From DSNY01 sp037442465 (GTDB lineage Bacteria; Pseudomonadota; Gammaproteobacteria; Burkholderiales; Burkholderiaceae_F), in the NCBI GenBank assembly GCA_037442465.1, contig JBBIQI010000001.1, positions 10,906 to 74,905 on the forward strand: a DNA stretch of 64,000 nucleotides, in the 5' to 3' direction. Below are positions 51,134 through 59,772 of this stretch, piece by piece. Below the pieces are notes generated by a model that did no database searches, had not been told where the DNA came from, and worked only from the letters and a program-made list of their open reading frames with translations. Within the stretch, counting starts at the first letter, position 1, and every line of letters starts with the position of its first letter. The position numbers were made by a program, and so were the translations under genes.

Positions 51134-52075
51134 ATGAACGCGTCCGACCACTTCGGCGAACACGAGCACGGCGACGGCGCGTACACGCACCAGTCGCGCC
51201 CGCACGGTGCGCGGCCGCTGGCGATCGCGGTCGGGCTGACGCTCGGCTACGCGTTCATCGAAGTCCTGGGCGGGCTGTGGTCGGGCTCGCTCGCGCTGCT
51301 CGCCGATGCCGGTCACATGGCGACCGACTCGGCCGCGCTGCTGTTCGCGCTTGCGGCCAACATCATCGCGCGCCGGCCGGTGTCGGACAGGCACTCGTTC
51401 GGGCTGGCCCGCGTCGAGGTCATCGCCGCGTTTGTCAACGCGCTCGCGATGCTTGGCGTGGTGGCCTGGATTTTCTATGAAGCCGTCGAACGGTTGCGCA
51501 GCCCGGTGCCGGTCAAAGGGCTCGGCGTGTTCGCGATCGCCGGCGTCGGGCTGCTGATCAACGTCGCAGTCGCGTGGACGCTGTCGAAGGACCGCGACAA
51601 CCTGAATACGCGCGCCGCGTTCATCCACGTGCTCGGCGATTTGCTCGGATCGGTCGCGGCGCTCGCGGCCGGCTTGATCATCCATTTCGGCGGTCCGCTG
51701 GTCGCGGATCCGCTGCTGTCGATGTTCGTCGCGGCGCTGATCCTGCGATCGACCTTTGGCGTGCTGCGCGAGACGACCTTCGTGTTGCTCGACAGCGTGC
51801 CGCGCGGGGTCGACTACCACAAGGTGGGGCGGTCGCTCGCGCAGATTCCGGGCGTGCTGTCGGTACACGATCTGCACGTCTGGTCGATGGTGCCGGGCCG
51901 CAGTGCGATGTCGGCGCACGTGCTGGTCGACGACATCGAGCGCTGGCCGGTCGTACTGCACCAAGCGCGCCACATTCTGCGGCGCGACTTCAACATCGAC
52001 CACATCACGCTGCAGCCTGAGTGGCTGCGCAAAGATGCACCCGAAGTGGCGATCCCCCTCAGGCGATCGTCCTGA
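51134..52075 (+). CDS. Cation diffusion facilitator family transporter
   Basis: 313 residues. The N-terminus is His-rich (DHFGEHEHGDGAYTHQSRPH), then six membrane helices follow. The two metal-site pairs are His61/Asp65 (HMATD) and His165/Asp169 (HVLGD), the HxxxD arrangement of Zn/Cd-transporting CDF proteins. The C-terminal cytoplasmic domain (about 210-300) has HDLHVWSMVPGRSAMSAHVL. It exports Zn or another divalent metal using the proton gradient. The 3' end overlaps the convergent DUF1624 gene by 17 bases. Confidence 0.92.
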   Translation: MNASDHFGEHEHGDGAYTHQSRPHGARPLAIAVGLTLGYAFIEVLGGLWSGSLALLADAGHMATDSAALLFALAANIIARRPVSDRHSFGLARVEVIAAFVNALAMLGVVAWIFYEAVERLRSPVPVKGLGVFAIAGVGLLINVAVAWTLSKDRDNLNTRAAFIHVLGDLLGSVAALAAGLIIHFGGPLVADPLLSMFVAALILRSTFGVLRETTFVLLDSVPRGVDYHKVGRSLAQIPGVLSVHDLHVWSMVPGRSAMSAHVLVDDIERWPVVLHQARHILRRDFNIDHITLQPEWLRKDAPEVAIPLRRSS

Positions 52076-52787
52076 CGAGCCACAGCGCCCCCATCAGCAC
52101 CGGCTGGTGCACGAGGTAGACGGTCAGGCTCCAGATGCCGAGAAACGCGAGCCAGCGCGGCGGCGCTTCATTCAGCCCGCGCAGCGCGGGGGCGAGCGCG
52201 AGGCCGCGCCGCTGCCACAGCGCGCCGAGCGCGACGCCGATCAGTACGACGCCGATCCACGGCAACAGCGGCACGTAGTCCTCGGTGCGCGGCTTTATCG
52301 TGACCAGCCCGACGATGTTCAGCGGCGTCGGGTTGAATGCGGCGTCCCGCACCAGCAGCCCGACCGCGATCGCCGCCGCGCCGAGCGCGAAGTTCCACGC
52401 ACCGAGCGCGACCAGCGGCCGCGCGAGTACGAGCGCCGCCGCGATGAAATGCAGGATGCCGAACCAGACGTAGCGCGGCCCGAACACGAGCCACGTGCCC
52501 GCCGACACCAGCACCGCGGCACCCGCGATCTGCGCCCAGCGCGTCCAGAAGTCGCGCCAGTCAGGCTTGTACGCCATGCGCAGCACGAGGCTGACGCCGA
52601 CCAGCAGCAGGAACTGCGTGACGATCGCGGTGCGCCAGGCGACCCACGGCTGATCCCGCGTCATCGCGAGCTTCACCCAGCCAAAGTAGTTCAGGTCGTA
52701 GATGAAGTGGTAGACGATCATCTGCGCGACCGCGAAGCCGCGCAGCGCGTCGATCAGCGGGAGGCGGGGGGGCTTGAGTGCGGACAT
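52059..52787 (-). CDS. DUF1624 / HGSNAT-like acyltransferase-type membrane protein
   Basis: 242 residues with about seven membrane helices. The signature near the N-terminus is LPLIDALRGFAVAQMIVYHF followed by IYDLNYFGW, characteristic of DUF1624, a bacterial group related to heparan-alpha-glucosaminide N-acetyltransferase. The C-terminal WSLTVYLVHQPVLMGALWLV is also typical. Transmembrane acyl transfer is the family expectation, with unknown substrate. The start was placed at MSALKPPRLP; the frame is open about 25 codons upstream. Confidence 0.85.
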   Translation of the reverse strand: MSALKPPRLPLIDALRGFAVAQMIVYHFIYDLNYFGWVKLAMTRDQPWVAWRTAIVTQFLLLVGVSLVLRMAYKPDWRDFWTRWAQIAGAAVLVSAGTWLVFGPRYVWFGILHFIAAALVLARPLVALGAWNFALGAAAIAVGLLVRDAAFNPTPLNIVGLVTIKPRTEDYVPLLPWIGVVLIGVALGALWQRRGLALAPALRGLNEAPPRWLAFLGIWSLTVYLVHQPVLMGALWLVRTIA

Positions 52788-52958
52788 CGACTCGCCGTGC
52801 GGGAGGCTTCCGTCGGATGCTAACCGCTCGCACGGCCGCTGCGCGGCAGGCGTGGACGGCACCCGCCGTGTGGCCTATGCTGCCCGCGCGAGGCAGCCGC
52901 AGGCGGCGGCACCGACCGACGCCAGACGCCGACCGAACTGATTGCGGAGTGCGCCGAC

Positions 52959-53366
52959 ATGGAACCGAGCGATTGCGCAACGGGCCGCTGCCTGTGCGGC
53001 GCATTGACGTTCTCCGTCCGCTTCCCGACCAAGTGGATCGCGCACTGCCATTGCACGATGTGCCGGCGCGCGCATGGCGCGGCGTTCGTGACGTGGGTAG
53101 GGGTCGATGAGACGTCGTTCGAGTTGTCAGACCCGCAGCGGCTGCTGCGCTGGTACGCATCGTCGCCGGGTGCGGAACGCGGGTTCTGCGCGCAGTGTGG
53201 CAGCACGCTGTTGTTCCGCTCGCAGCGCTGGCCCGGCGAGATGCATGTCGTGCGAGCGAACTTCGACTCGCCGCTGGACCGCGCGCCGCAGGCGCACGTC
53301 TTCTACGACACCCGCGTGCCTTGGTTCGAGGTCGACGACGCGCTGCCGAAGCGGCCGCCGGCGTGA
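52959..53366 (+). CDS. GFA/CENP-V family zinc protein
   Basis: 135 residues of the glutathione-dependent formaldehyde-activating (GFA) fold. Zinc-binding cysteines are Cys11 and Cys13 (CLCGALTF), Cys30, Cys32 and Cys35 (CHCTMC), and Cys77 and Cys80 (FCAQCGS). Most family members are not proven to act on S-hydroxymethylglutathione, so the substrate is open. It is a stand-alone gene with about 170 bases to its divergent neighbour. Confidence 0.9.
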   Translation: MEPSDCATGRCLCGALTFSVRFPTKWIAHCHCTMCRRAHGAAFVTWVGVDETSFELSDPQRLLRWYASSPGAERGFCAQCGSTLLFRSQRWPGEMHVVRANFDSPLDRAPQAHVFYDTRVPWFEVDDALPKRPPA

Positions 53367-53389
53367 GGCCGCGGCGCGCCCGGCGGCGA

Positions 53390-53929
53390 TCAGAACGCCG
53401 AGCGCAGCAGCGTGGCCAGCTCGTTGATGCGGACGAACCACCCACGGTGCGAGAGCAGCAACGACATCCCGGCCGCGGCCACCAGCACCACGAGCAGCGG
53501 GCGCCGCCAGCGCTGCCAGGCGCGGCGCGCCGGGCTCGGCAAGGCACGCGCGGCGGTCGCCTCCTGCTGCTGCAACTGCAGGCGCAATGCTTCGACCGGA
53601 ACGCGCATCGTCAGATTCAGTGCCGACACGACCAGCTGCTGCGGCAGTTGGCCGCGCACTTCCTTGGCAAGCCCGAATGCGACCAGGCGCGCGGCGTTTC
53701 GCGGCACGCGGACTGCGTCGACCCCCGGGTCCACCGCGAGGATTTCGCGCAGCGTGCGCGCGCCGTTCAGCGCGGCCAGCAAGCGGCGTTGCGGCCCGCT
53801 CAGATTCAGTTGCGGCTTCTCCAGTTCGGCCTGGCCGCGCCGCGTGCGCTCGAGCGCGACGTCGAGCGCATCGGCGGACGCCGTGCGCTGGACGCCAAGC
53901 GCGTTGGGATCGATGGACATGGCCGGCAT
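53390..53929 (-). CDS. Unrecognised protein with a winged-helix-like region and one C-terminal membrane helix
   Basis: About 179 residues from MPAMSIDPNALG; MSID three codons later is equally possible. No signal peptide. Counting from MSID, residues 36-88 (LNLSGPQRRLLAALNGARTL onward) look like a winged-helix-type segment, residues 110-135 are Gln/Ala-rich, and 141-157 (PLLVVLVAAAGMSLLLS) form one membrane helix near the C-terminus. I do not recognise the family. It is divergent from a glycerophosphodiesterase gene. It could be a tail-anchored regulator, but no function is assigned. Confidence 0.6.
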   Translation of the reverse strand: MPAMSIDPNALGVQRTASADALDVALERTRRGQAELEKPQLNLSGPQRRLLAALNGARTLREILAVDPGVDAVRVPRNAARLVAFGLAKEVRGQLPQQLVVSALNLTMRVPVEALRLQLQQQEATAARALPSPARRAWQRWRRPLLVVLVAAAGMSLLLSHRGWFVRINELATLLRSAF

Positions 53930-54004
53930 GCGGTGGGTCGAAGTACGCGTGGACGATGCGCGGATACTAGCCGCGCTACCGCCGGATTCCGAGAGGCCGA
54001 ACGG

Positions 54005-55126
54005 ATGAGGAGTTTCTGCCGGCCGGACGTCGGAACTTTTCCGACAAGGCGAGCGAGATCGCCCGGTCCGTTTGATGTCGATCAAGACAGCCAGGCAGCG
54101 ACCCCTCAAGTCGGCGCGCTTTCCTTGCGGCTGCGCGGCGCGCTCGCCGCCTCGCTGCTGGTCGCACTGGCGATCGTTGCACCACCGGCGCTGCCATTCG
54201 ATCTGCAGGGCCACCGCGGTGCGCGCGGACTGGCACCCGAAAACACGCTGGCGGGTTTTCGCACGGCGCTGGCGATCGGTGTTTCGACGATCGAGACCGA
54301 TCTGGCGATGACCCGCGATGGCGTGCTCGTGCTCGCGCACGACCTGCGGCTGAGTCCGGCGGTCGTGCGTGACGCCGACGGCCGCTGGCTCGCGTCACCC
54401 GGGCCGGCCATCCGCGCGCTGACGTTCGACGAGCTGCTCCGCTACGACGTCGGCCGCATCGACCCCGCGCACCGTTACGCGCGCCAATGGCCGCACCAGC
54501 GACCCGCCGACGGCGAACGCGTCCCGTCGCTCGCGCAGCTGATCGAGCTGGTCAAGGCGAGCGGCGCGGCGGTGCGCCTGAACCTGGAAACGAAGCTCGC
54601 GCCCGACGAGGCCGATGCGCCCGCCCCAGCCGAGTTCGCGCGCGCGGTCGTCGACACGCTGCGCCGCGCCGGCATGGCCGACCGCGCGACGGTGCAGTCG
54701 TTCGACTGGCGAACGCTGGTCGAGGTCAAACGCATCGCGCCGGAGATCCCCACCTCGTGTCTGACGATCGAAGCCGAGGGTTTCGATACGGTGCGGCCGG
54801 ACGGGAGTGGCGCCTCGCCATGGCACGCGGGGCTGAAGCGCGCCGACTACGGCGACTCGTTGCCGCGGCTGGTTCAGGCGGCGGGCTGCGGCACCTGGTC
54901 GATGTTCTGGCGCAATCTCACGCCGGCCGCGGCCGCCGAGGCGAAGGCGCTCGGACTGAAATTGCTGCCGTGGACCGTCAACGAGACGGACGCCATGGCG
55001 CGCCTGATCGATCTGGGGGTGGACGGTCTGATCACCGACTACCCGGACCGGCTGCGCGCCGTGCTGGCCGAACGAAGACTTCCGCTGCCCGTTCCCGCGA
55101 CCGTCGGCGGCGGCCCGCAGCGGTGA
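54005..55126 (+). CDS. Glycerophosphodiester phosphodiesterase
   Basis: About 373 residues. The GDPD catalytic motif is GHRGARGLAPENTLAGF (catalytic His, Arg, Glu and Asn), followed by IETDLAMTRDGVLVLAHD (metal-binding Glu/Asp and second His). The C-terminal WTVNETDAMARLIDLGVDGL and ITDYPD complete the TIM barrel. A hydrophobic segment (LRGALAASLLVALAIVAPPA, about residues 42-61) looks like a signal peptide, so the true start may be a later non-ATG codon near residue 38. It hydrolyses deacylated phospholipids to glycerol 3-phosphate, probably in the periplasm. Confidence 0.88.
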   Translation: MRSFCRPDVGTFPTRRARSPGPFDVDQDSQAATPQVGALSLRLRGALAASLLVALAIVAPPALPFDLQGHRGARGLAPENTLAGFRTALAIGVSTIETDLAMTRDGVLVLAHDLRLSPAVVRDADGRWLASPGPAIRALTFDELLRYDVGRIDPAHRYARQWPHQRPADGERVPSLAQLIELVKASGAAVRLNLETKLAPDEADAPAPAEFARAVVDTLRRAGMADRATVQSFDWRTLVEVKRIAPEIPTSCLTIEAEGFDTVRPDGSGASPWHAGLKRADYGDSLPRLVQAAGCGTWSMFWRNLTPAAAAEAKALGLKLLPWTVNETDAMARLIDLGVDGLITDYPDRLRAVLAERRLPLPVPATVGGGPQR

Positions 55127-55162
55127 GGCGTCGATCCGCAGTCCTCGGCCGATCGCGTTGCG

Positions 55163-55168
55163 TATACT
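55163..55168 (+). promoter_or_regulatory. -10 element of the pyrG promoter
   Basis: TATACT 55 bases before the pyrG ATG, with a TG two bases upstream but no clear -35. Prediction by eye. Confidence 0.35.
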
Positions 55169-55222
55169 GCCGCTTTACCGGTAACGCGCGCGCTGCGGCA
55201 ACGCAGGCGGCACCCAACGAAC

Positions 55223-56890
55223 ATGACGAAATACGTCTTCGTTACCGGTGGCGTGGTGTCCTCCCTCGGCAAGGGCATCGCCGCCGCCTCGCTCGCCGCG
55301 ATCCTCGAGTCGCGCGGCCTCAAAGTCACCCTGATCAAGCTCGACCCCTACATCAACGTCGATCCCGGCACGATGTCGCCGTTCCAGCACGGCGAAGTCT
55401 TCGTGACCGAGGACGGCGCCGAAACGGACCTGGACCTCGGCCACTACGAACGCTTCATCTCGGCGAAGATGAAGCGTGTGAACAACTTCACGACCGGCCA
55501 GATCTACGAGTCGGTCATCAAGAAGGAGCGCCGCGGCGAGTATCTCGGCAAGACGGTGCAGGTGATCCCGCACGTCACCAACGAAATCCAGGAGTTCATC
55601 GAGCGCGGCGCGAAGGCCGCGTGGGACGGCAAGACGGATGTCGCGATCGTCGAGATCGGCGGCACCGTTGGCGACATCGAGTCGCTGCCGTTCGTCGAAG
55701 CGGCGCGGCAGATGAGCCTGCGGTTGGGGCGCGGCTCGTGCTGCTTCGTGCACCTGACGCTGGTGCCGTTCGTCGCCTCGGCCGGCGAACTGAAGACCAA
55801 GCCGACGCAGCACAGCGTGCAGAAGCTGCGCGAGATCGGAATTTCACCCGACGTGCTGCTGTGCCGCGCCGATCGCCCGATCCCGGAGGAGGAGCGGGCC
55901 AAGATCTCGCTGTTTTCCAACGTGCCGCTGAACGCGGTGATCTCGGTGTGGGACGTGGACTCGATCTACAAGGTGCCGTCGATGCTGCACAGGCAGGGGC
56001 TGGACGAGATCGTCTGCTTCGCGCTCGGCATCGTGTCGCGGCCGGCCGACCTGTCCGTTTGGGACAGGCTCGTGTACGCGCTCGAGCATCCCGAGAACGA
56101 AGTGCGCATCGGCATGGTCGGCAAGTACGTCGACCTGTCGGACTCGTACAAGTCGCTGAACGAGGCGCTGACGCATGCGGGCATCCACACGCGCACGCGC
56201 GTGACGATCGAGTACGTCGATTCGGAACAACTCGAGCGCGATGGCCCCGGCGCGCTGAAGAACCTGGATGCGATCCTCGTGCCCGGCGGCTTTGGCAAGC
56301 GTGGCACCGAAGGCAAGATCAAGGCGATCCAGTTCGCGCGCGAGAACCGCGTGCCGTATCTGGGTATCTGCCTCGGCATGCAACTGGCGACCATCGAGTT
56401 CGCGCGCAACGTGTGCGGACTGGCGGGGGCCAACTCGACCGAATTCGATCCCGACACGCCGCATCCGGTGGTGGCGCTGATCACCGAGTGGACGGATCGC
56501 ACCGGGCGCATCGAGCGGCGTAGCGACCAGTCCGATCTCGGCGGGACCATGCGGCTGGGCGCGCAGAGGTGCCCGGTCGAACCGGGCACGCTCGCTTGGC
56601 GGATCTACGGGCCCGAGGTCAACGAACGGCATCGCCATCGTTACGAAGTCAACAACGCCTACGTGCCGCAGCTTGAAGCGAAAGGCTACAAGGTGTCGGC
56701 GCGCACGCCGACCGAACAGTTGCCGGAGATCATGGAACTGCCCGCGCATCCGTTTTTCATCGGCGTGCAGTTCCACCCCGAGTTCACTTCGACGCCGCGC
56801 GCCGGACATCCGTTATTCAAGGCGTACATCGAAGCGGCCATCGCGTACGAACAGGCGCGGCGCAGCGCAGCGCTCCAGAAGGTCGCGTGA
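55223..56890 (+). CDS. pyrG: CTP synthase
   Basis: 555 residues. It aminates UTP to CTP with ATP and glutamine. The N-terminal synthase domain opens MTKYVFVTGGVVSSLGKGIA (P-loop) and includes VDPGTMSPFQHGEVFVTEDG. The C-terminal class I glutamine amidotransferase has its nucleophile Cys383 in GICLGMQLA and the His-Glu pair in FHPEFTSTP. First gene of pyrG-kdsA-DUF1330-eno-ftsB. Confidence 0.97.
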   Translation: MTKYVFVTGGVVSSLGKGIAAASLAAILESRGLKVTLIKLDPYINVDPGTMSPFQHGEVFVTEDGAETDLDLGHYERFISAKMKRVNNFTTGQIYESVIKKERRGEYLGKTVQVIPHVTNEIQEFIERGAKAAWDGKTDVAIVEIGGTVGDIESLPFVEAARQMSLRLGRGSCCFVHLTLVPFVASAGELKTKPTQHSVQKLREIGISPDVLLCRADRPIPEEERAKISLFSNVPLNAVISVWDVDSIYKVPSMLHRQGLDEIVCFALGIVSRPADLSVWDRLVYALEHPENEVRIGMVGKYVDLSDSYKSLNEALTHAGIHTRTRVTIEYVDSEQLERDGPGALKNLDAILVPGGFGKRGTEGKIKAIQFARENRVPYLGICLGMQLATIEFARNVCGLAGANSTEFDPDTPHPVVALITEWTDRTGRIERRSDQSDLGGTMRLGAQRCPVEPGTLAWRIYGPEVNERHRHRYEVNNAYVPQLEAKGYKVSARTPTEQLPEIMELPAHPFFIGVQFHPEFTSTPRAGHPLFKAYIEAAIAYEQARRSAALQKVA

Positions 56891-56975
56891 TGAGGCCGCA
56901 CCTGATTCCCTCACCCCCGAGGCCTGCCCCGCCGGGCGGGCGAGGGGAGGCATTCGTGCTTCGCAGGGGTGCGGA

Positions 56976-57830
56976 GTGAGGCTTTGCGGTTTCGAGGTCG
57001 GACTCGACCGTCCGCTGTTCCTGATCGCCGGTCCCTGCGTGGTCGAGACCGAGTCGCTGGCGCTGGAGACTGCCGGCAAGCTGAAGGAGATCGCTGCGTC
57101 CCTAGGCATCCCGTTCATCTACAAGTCGAGCTATGACAAGGCCAACCGCAGCTCGGGCAAAAGCTTTCGCGGGCTCGGCATCGACGAAGGCCTGCGCATC
57201 CTGGCGGAGGTCAAGCGAAAGATCGGCGTGCCGGTGCTGACCGACGTGCACGCCGAAGACGAAGTGCCGGTCGCGGCGCAGGTCGTCGACGTGCTGCAGA
57301 CGCCGGCGTTCCTGTGCCGGCAGACCGACTTCATCCGCGCCTGCGCCGTCAGCGGCAAGCCGGTCAACATCAAGAAGGGCCAGTTCCTCGCGCCGCACGA
57401 CATGAAGAACGTGATCGACAAGGCGCGCGAGGCGGCGCGCGAGGCGGGGCTGTCCGAGGATCGCTTCCTCGCCTGCGAGCGCGGCGCGAGCTTCGGCTAC
57501 AACAACCTCGTGTCGGACATGCGGTCGCTCGCGATCATGCGCGAGACCGGCTGCCCGGTCGTCTTCGACGCCACGCATTCGGTGCAGTTGCCGGGCGGGC
57601 AGGGCACGTCAAGCGGCGGGCAGCGCGAGTTCGTTCCGGTGCTCGCGCGCGCGGCGGTCGCGGTCGGTATCGCCGGCATCTTCATGGAAACGCATCCCGA
57701 CCCGAAGAACGCGAAATCCGACGGCCCCAACGCGGTGCCCCTCGACCGGATGCGCGAACTGCTCGAAACCTTGGTCGAATTAGACCGCGTCACGAAGAAA
57801 AACGGCTTCATCGAGACCCGCTTCCACTGA
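56976..57830 (+). CDS. kdsA: 3-deoxy-8-phosphooctulonate synthase (KDO-8-P synthase)
   Basis: 284 residues from a GTG giving VRLCGFEVGLDRPLFLIAGP, the usual family start. It condenses phosphoenolpyruvate and arabinose 5-phosphate for lipopolysaccharide KDO. Motifs: SSYDKANRSS, KPVNIKKGQF and FDATHSVQLPGGQ. Cys21 in IAGPCVVE sits where metal-dependent enzymes have their metal-binding Cys and E. coli has Asn26, so this one is probably of the metal-dependent class. The 85-base gap after pyrG is GC-rich, with opposed CCCTC and GAGGGGAGG segments (56908 and 56942). Confidence 0.95.
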   Translation: MRLCGFEVGLDRPLFLIAGPCVVETESLALETAGKLKEIAASLGIPFIYKSSYDKANRSSGKSFRGLGIDEGLRILAEVKRKIGVPVLTDVHAEDEVPVAAQVVDVLQTPAFLCRQTDFIRACAVSGKPVNIKKGQFLAPHDMKNVIDKAREAAREAGLSEDRFLACERGASFGYNNLVSDMRSLAIMRETGCPVVFDATHSVQLPGGQGTSSGGQREFVPVLARAAVAVGIAGIFMETHPDPKNAKSDGPNAVPLDRMRELLETLVELDRVTKKNGFIETRFH

Positions 57831-57860
57831 CGAGCGGCCGACGGCCGACACCCGACCCGC

Positions 57861-58169
57861 ATGCCTGCTTACATCATCGCCGACGTCGAGGTCACCGATC
57901 CGGCGCAATACGAGGAATACAAGAAGCTTTCGACCGCCGCGATGCAGGCGTACGGCGCCGAGGTTCTGGTGCGCGGCGGCCGCAGCGAGCGGCTCGAGGG
58001 CCGCGCGCCCGGGCGCGTCGTCGTGCTCCGCTTCCCGTCGCTGCAGGCCGCGCGTGCGTTCTACGACTCCGCCGAGTACGCACGCGCGCGCGCCGCCCGC
58101 GCGAATGCGGCGATCATGAACATGTTCATCGTCGAAGGGCTGGCTCAGCCAGAAAACAACAAGCCATGA
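57861..58169 (+). CDS. DUF1330 family protein
   Basis: 102 residues, a small ferredoxin-like alpha/beta domain: YIIADVEVTDPAQYEEYKKL, GRSERLEGRAPGRVVVLRFP and LQAARAFYDSAEYARARAA are typical of DUF1330. Function is unknown in general. It lies between kdsA and eno, and its stop overlaps the eno ATG (ATGA), so it is translationally tied to enolase production. Confidence 0.9.
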   Translation: MPAYIIADVEVTDPAQYEEYKKLSTAAMQAYGAEVLVRGGRSERLEGRAPGRVVVLRFPSLQAARAFYDSAEYARARAARANAAIMNMFIVEGLAQPENNKP

Positions 58170-59449
58170 GTGCCATCGTTGACATCATCGGCCGCGAGAT
58201 CCTCGATTCGCGCGGCAATCCCACCGTCGAATGCGACGTCTTGCTCGAGTCCGGCGTGATGGGCCGCGCGGCCGTGCCTTCCGGGGCGTCGACCGGCTCG
58301 CGCGAGGCCATCGAGCTGCGCGACGGCGACAAGAGCCGCTACGGCGGCCGCGGCGTGCTCAAGGCGGTGGAGAACATCAACACCGAAATCTCCGAGGCGG
58401 TGATGGGCCTGGAGGCCAACGAGCAGGCGTTCCTAGACCGCACGCTGATCGACCTGGACGGCACCGAGAACAAGTCGCGGCTGGGCGCCAACGCGATGCT
58501 CGCGGTGTCGATGGCGGTGGCCAAGGCTGCCGCCGAGGAAGCGGGGCTGCCGCTGTACCGCTATTTCGGCGGCAGCGGGGCGATGCAGATGCCGGTGCCG
58601 ATGATGAACGTGATTAACGGCGGTGCGCATGCGAACAACAACCTCGACCTGCAGGAGTTCATGATCGTGCCGGTCGGTGCGACGAGTTTCGCCGAGGCGG
58701 TCCGGTTCGGCGCGGAGGTCTTCCACGCCCTGAAGAAGCTGCTGCACGACCAGGGCATGAGCACCGCGGTCGGCGACGAAGGCGGCTTCGCGCCGAACGT
58801 GAAGAACCACGAGGCCGCGATCCGGTTGATCCTCGAGGCGATCGATCGCGCCGGCTACGAGGCGGGCAGTCAGATCGCGCTGGCGCTTGACTGCGCGGCA
58901 AGCGAATTCCACCGCGACGGCAAGTACCACCTCGACGGCGAGAAGCTCGCGCTCGACGCGAAGGGCTTCACCGACCTGCTCGCGACCTGGTGCGACAAGT
59001 ATCCGATCCTGTCGGTCGAGGACGGCATGGCGGAGAACGACTGGGATGGCTGGGAGCATCTGACGAACACGCTCGGCGCGCGCGTGCAGCTCGTCGGCGA
59101 CGATCTGTTCGTCACCAACACGCGCATCCTGCGCGAGGGGATCAAACGCGGCGTGGCCAACTCGATCCTGATCAAGATCAACCAGATCGGCACGTTGACC
59201 GAAACCTTCGCCGCGATCGAGATGGCCAAGCGCGCCGGCTACACCGCGGTCGTCAGCCACCGCTCGGGCGAAACCGAGGACGCGACGATCGCCGACATCG
59301 CGGTCGGCACCAACGCGCTGCAGATCAAGACCGGCTCGCTGTCCCGCTCGGACCGCATCGCCAAGTACAACCAGTTGCTGCGCATCGAGGAAGACCTCGG
59401 CGACGTCGCCAGCTACCCGGGGCGCGGCGCGTTCTACAACCTGAGGTAG
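58166..59449 (+). CDS. eno: Enolase (phosphopyruvate hydratase)
   Basis: 427 residues. It dehydrates 2-phosphoglycerate to phosphoenolpyruvate and can join the RNA degradosome. Clear motifs are GREILDSRGNPTVECDV, AVPSGASTGSREAIELRDGD (mobile loop), LSVEDGMAEND (Mg ligand), LVGDDLFVTN, ILIKINQIGTLTE (catalytic Lys) and SHRSGETED. All catalytic residues appear intact. It overlaps the DUF1330 gene by four bases, and ftsB follows after 14. Confidence 0.98.
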   Translation: MSAIVDIIGREILDSRGNPTVECDVLLESGVMGRAAVPSGASTGSREAIELRDGDKSRYGGRGVLKAVENINTEISEAVMGLEANEQAFLDRTLIDLDGTENKSRLGANAMLAVSMAVAKAAAEEAGLPLYRYFGGSGAMQMPVPMMNVINGGAHANNNLDLQEFMIVPVGATSFAEAVRFGAEVFHALKKLLHDQGMSTAVGDEGGFAPNVKNHEAAIRLILEAIDRAGYEAGSQIALALDCAASEFHRDGKYHLDGEKLALDAKGFTDLLATWCDKYPILSVEDGMAENDWDGWEHLTNTLGARVQLVGDDLFVTNTRILREGIKRGVANSILIKINQIGTLTETFAAIEMAKRAGYTAVVSHRSGETEDATIADIAVGTNALQIKTGSLSRSDRIAKYNQLLRIEEDLGDVASYPGRGAFYNLR

Positions 59450-59463
59450 CGGCCGCCTCGGCG

Positions 59464-59772
59464 ATGCGCGCGCTCGCGATCGTCCTCGGCACGCTGCTGC
59501 TGGCGATCCAGTGGCCGCTGTGGTTCGGCAAGGGCGGGTGGTTGCGCGTCTGGGAACTGCAACGCAGTCTGCAGGCGCAGCAGCAGGCCAACAACGCGGC
59601 GGCCGCGCGCAACGCCGCGTTGGCCGCCGAAGTGCGCAGCCTGAAAGAAGGCCATGAGGCGATCGAGGAGCGCGCGCGGCAGCAACTGAACATGATTCGC
59701 GGCGACGAGCTGTTCTTCCAGTTCGTGACGCCACCGTCCACGGTCGCCGCCGAAAAGAAGCAGGCGCAATGA
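59464..59772 (+). CDS. ftsB: Cell division protein FtsB
   Basis: 102 residues: one N-terminal membrane helix (about 2-21, RALAIVLGTLLLAIQWPLWF) and a periplasmic Gln/Ala-rich coiled coil (about 30-75), ending ARQQLNMIRGDELFFQFV, the conserved septum-protein segment. It works with FtsL and FtsQ to activate septal wall synthesis. Position after eno is standard. The stop overlaps the next gene (ATGA). Confidence 0.92.
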   Translation: MRALAIVLGTLLLAIQWPLWFGKGGWLRVWELQRSLQAQQQANNAAAARNAALAAEVRSLKEGHEAIEERARQQLNMIRGDELFFQFVTPPSTVAAEKKQAQ

